Below, in pieces: positions 15,158 through 15,471 of a DNA stretch of 15,471 nucleotides. Position numbers and translations under genes: made by a program. This DNA is from Bacillota bacterium. Its GTDB lineage: Bacteria > Bacillota > Bacilli > Alicyclobacillales > SLC66. The notes beneath the pieces were generated by a model. That model was not told the origin of the DNA. It searched no databases and saw only the letters and a list, made by a program, of their open reading frames with translations. Numbering within the stretch: the first letter of the stretch is position 1; the number at the start of each line of letters is the position of its first letter. The stretch is taken from positions 1 through 15,471 of the forward strand of contig JAKADD010000014.1 in assembly GCA_021820825.1 (NCBI GenBank). Reading direction: 5' to 3'.

Positions 15158-15174
15158 TTACAATATCATTGTAA
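15158..15174. promoter_or_regulatory. TTACAAT-atc-ATTGTAA palindrome in the doxX promoter
   Basis: Perfect 7-bp arms with a 3-bp centre. On the minus strand the arms contain the candidate -10 elements TACAAT (15173-15168) and TATTGT (15165-15160) for doxX. A repressor bound here would block the promoter. The shape resembles Fur/PerR-class boxes but the spacing differs, so the regulator is unknown. Confidence 0.5.
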
Positions 15175-15186
15175 CAGGCGGATCGA

Positions 15187-15206
15187 TTTGTGAAATCCAT
15201 CACAAA
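15187..15206. promoter_or_regulatory. Rex/Fnr-type box upstream of doxX
   Basis: TTTGTGA-AATCCA-TCACAAA has perfect 7-bp arms and fits TGTGA-N6-TCACA (Fnr/Crp) exactly; it fits the Rex consensus TTGTGAA-N4-TTCACAA with one mismatch. Its centre lies about 35-44 bp upstream of the possible doxX transcription starts. No good -35 is visible there, which suits either an activator at a class II position or a repressor overlapping the -35. Confidence 0.62.
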
Positions 15207-15270
15207 GACTAACATTGATAATCTTTATGAGCCTGATGGGGGGTATGTTTAGACTTCCGCCAATATGACT

Positions 15271-15420
15271 ATCCCAGAAAATCGCCGCAGGCGTATTTTC
15301 TTCCCGGTTCGTAGTGGCGCGCAAGAGCCATGGAACGAGATCCCAGAAAATCGCCGCAGGCGTATTTTCTTCCCGGTTGTTGGTGGCTCAAAGCGACATG
15401 GAACTCAATCCCGGAAAATG
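15271..15420. repeat. ~69-bp tandem repeat, two full copies and a degenerate third
   Basis: Copies begin at 15271, 15340 and 15408. The first 39 bp of copies one and two (15271-15309, 15340-15378) are identical; the remaining 29-30 bp are similar but diverged (shared CATGGAAC). The third keeps only ATCCCGGAAAATG before degenerating. Each core holds a dyad, GAAAATCGCC-GCA-GGCGTATTTTC, a 10-bp stem with one bulged T and a 3-nt loop. The motif GTGGCTCAAAG with ATGGAAC resembles the multiple internal terminal repeats of IS21-family elements, so this may be an element end running past the window (inference). From 15421 to the edge nothing further is recognised. Confidence 0.7.
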
Positions 15421-15471
15421 TTTATTTTATCAGATCGAGTGGACTGGACAGCAAATCCTCAAAATCGATTT

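Noticed and set aside
15271..15420. CRISPR-like array (39-bp repeat with ~30-bp intervals)
   Set aside because: Only two intact repeats exist, and the intervals are similar to one another, so this is a tandem repeat of about 69 bp rather than repeats with unique spacers. No cas genes are seen.

Overview
The window most likely comes from a monoderm Firmicutes (Bacillota), possibly an acid-adapted lineage near Alicyclobacillaceae. The support is strong GGAGG-type ribosome binding sites, TTGACA/TATAAT-type promoters, a LacI repressor with a cre-like operator, two Rex/Fnr-type boxes, and gene content (aspartate decarboxylase, GT4 glycosyltransferase pair, secreted arabinofuranosidase, RND pump without an outer-membrane factor). 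The genus is inference only; there is no rRNA or other phylogenetic marker here.

Layout, left to right. (1) Positions 1-643, minus strand: the N-terminal part of aspartate 4-decarboxylase (asdA), cut by the window edge. (2) 1077-3382, plus strand: a translationally coupled pair, a GT4-type glycosyltransferase and an (alpha/alpha)-toroid glycosidase-like protein, followed at 3435-3920 by a small nitroreductase. (3) 3963-7369: a LacI-family repressor (minus) divergent from a secreted arabinofuranosidase-like glycoside hydrolase (plus) with two C-terminal repeat modules. A palindromic operator lies at the hydrolase promoter. The hydrolase gene is followed by an 8-bp tandem repeat, a long hairpin and a clear intrinsic terminator. 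(4) 7578-13347, plus strand: an efflux operon made of a MarR-type regulator with a candidate operator in its own promoter, a lipoprotein membrane-fusion adaptor with an unusually long helical region, and an RND transporter. (5) 13357-15131, minus strand: a 90-residue orphan protein, a universal stress protein and a DoxX-family membrane protein. This stretch carries a perfect Rex-type box inside a 17-bp-arm palindrome and a related Rex/Fnr-type box upstream of doxX, which suggests redox or oxygen control. (6) 15271-15471: about 69-bp tandem repeats with internal dyad symmetry, possibly the terminus of an IS21-like element.

The most unusual part is the efflux operon. The adaptor has a roughly 410-residue Ala/Gln-rich helical region with a Pro/Ser-rich break near its middle, about 200 residues per arm. 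Its second arm is built from seven copies of a repeat of about 23 residues. In a cell without an outer membrane this could be a conduit reaching through the thick wall. The paired redox boxes around usp/doxX and the repeat array at the right edge are the other points worth following up.
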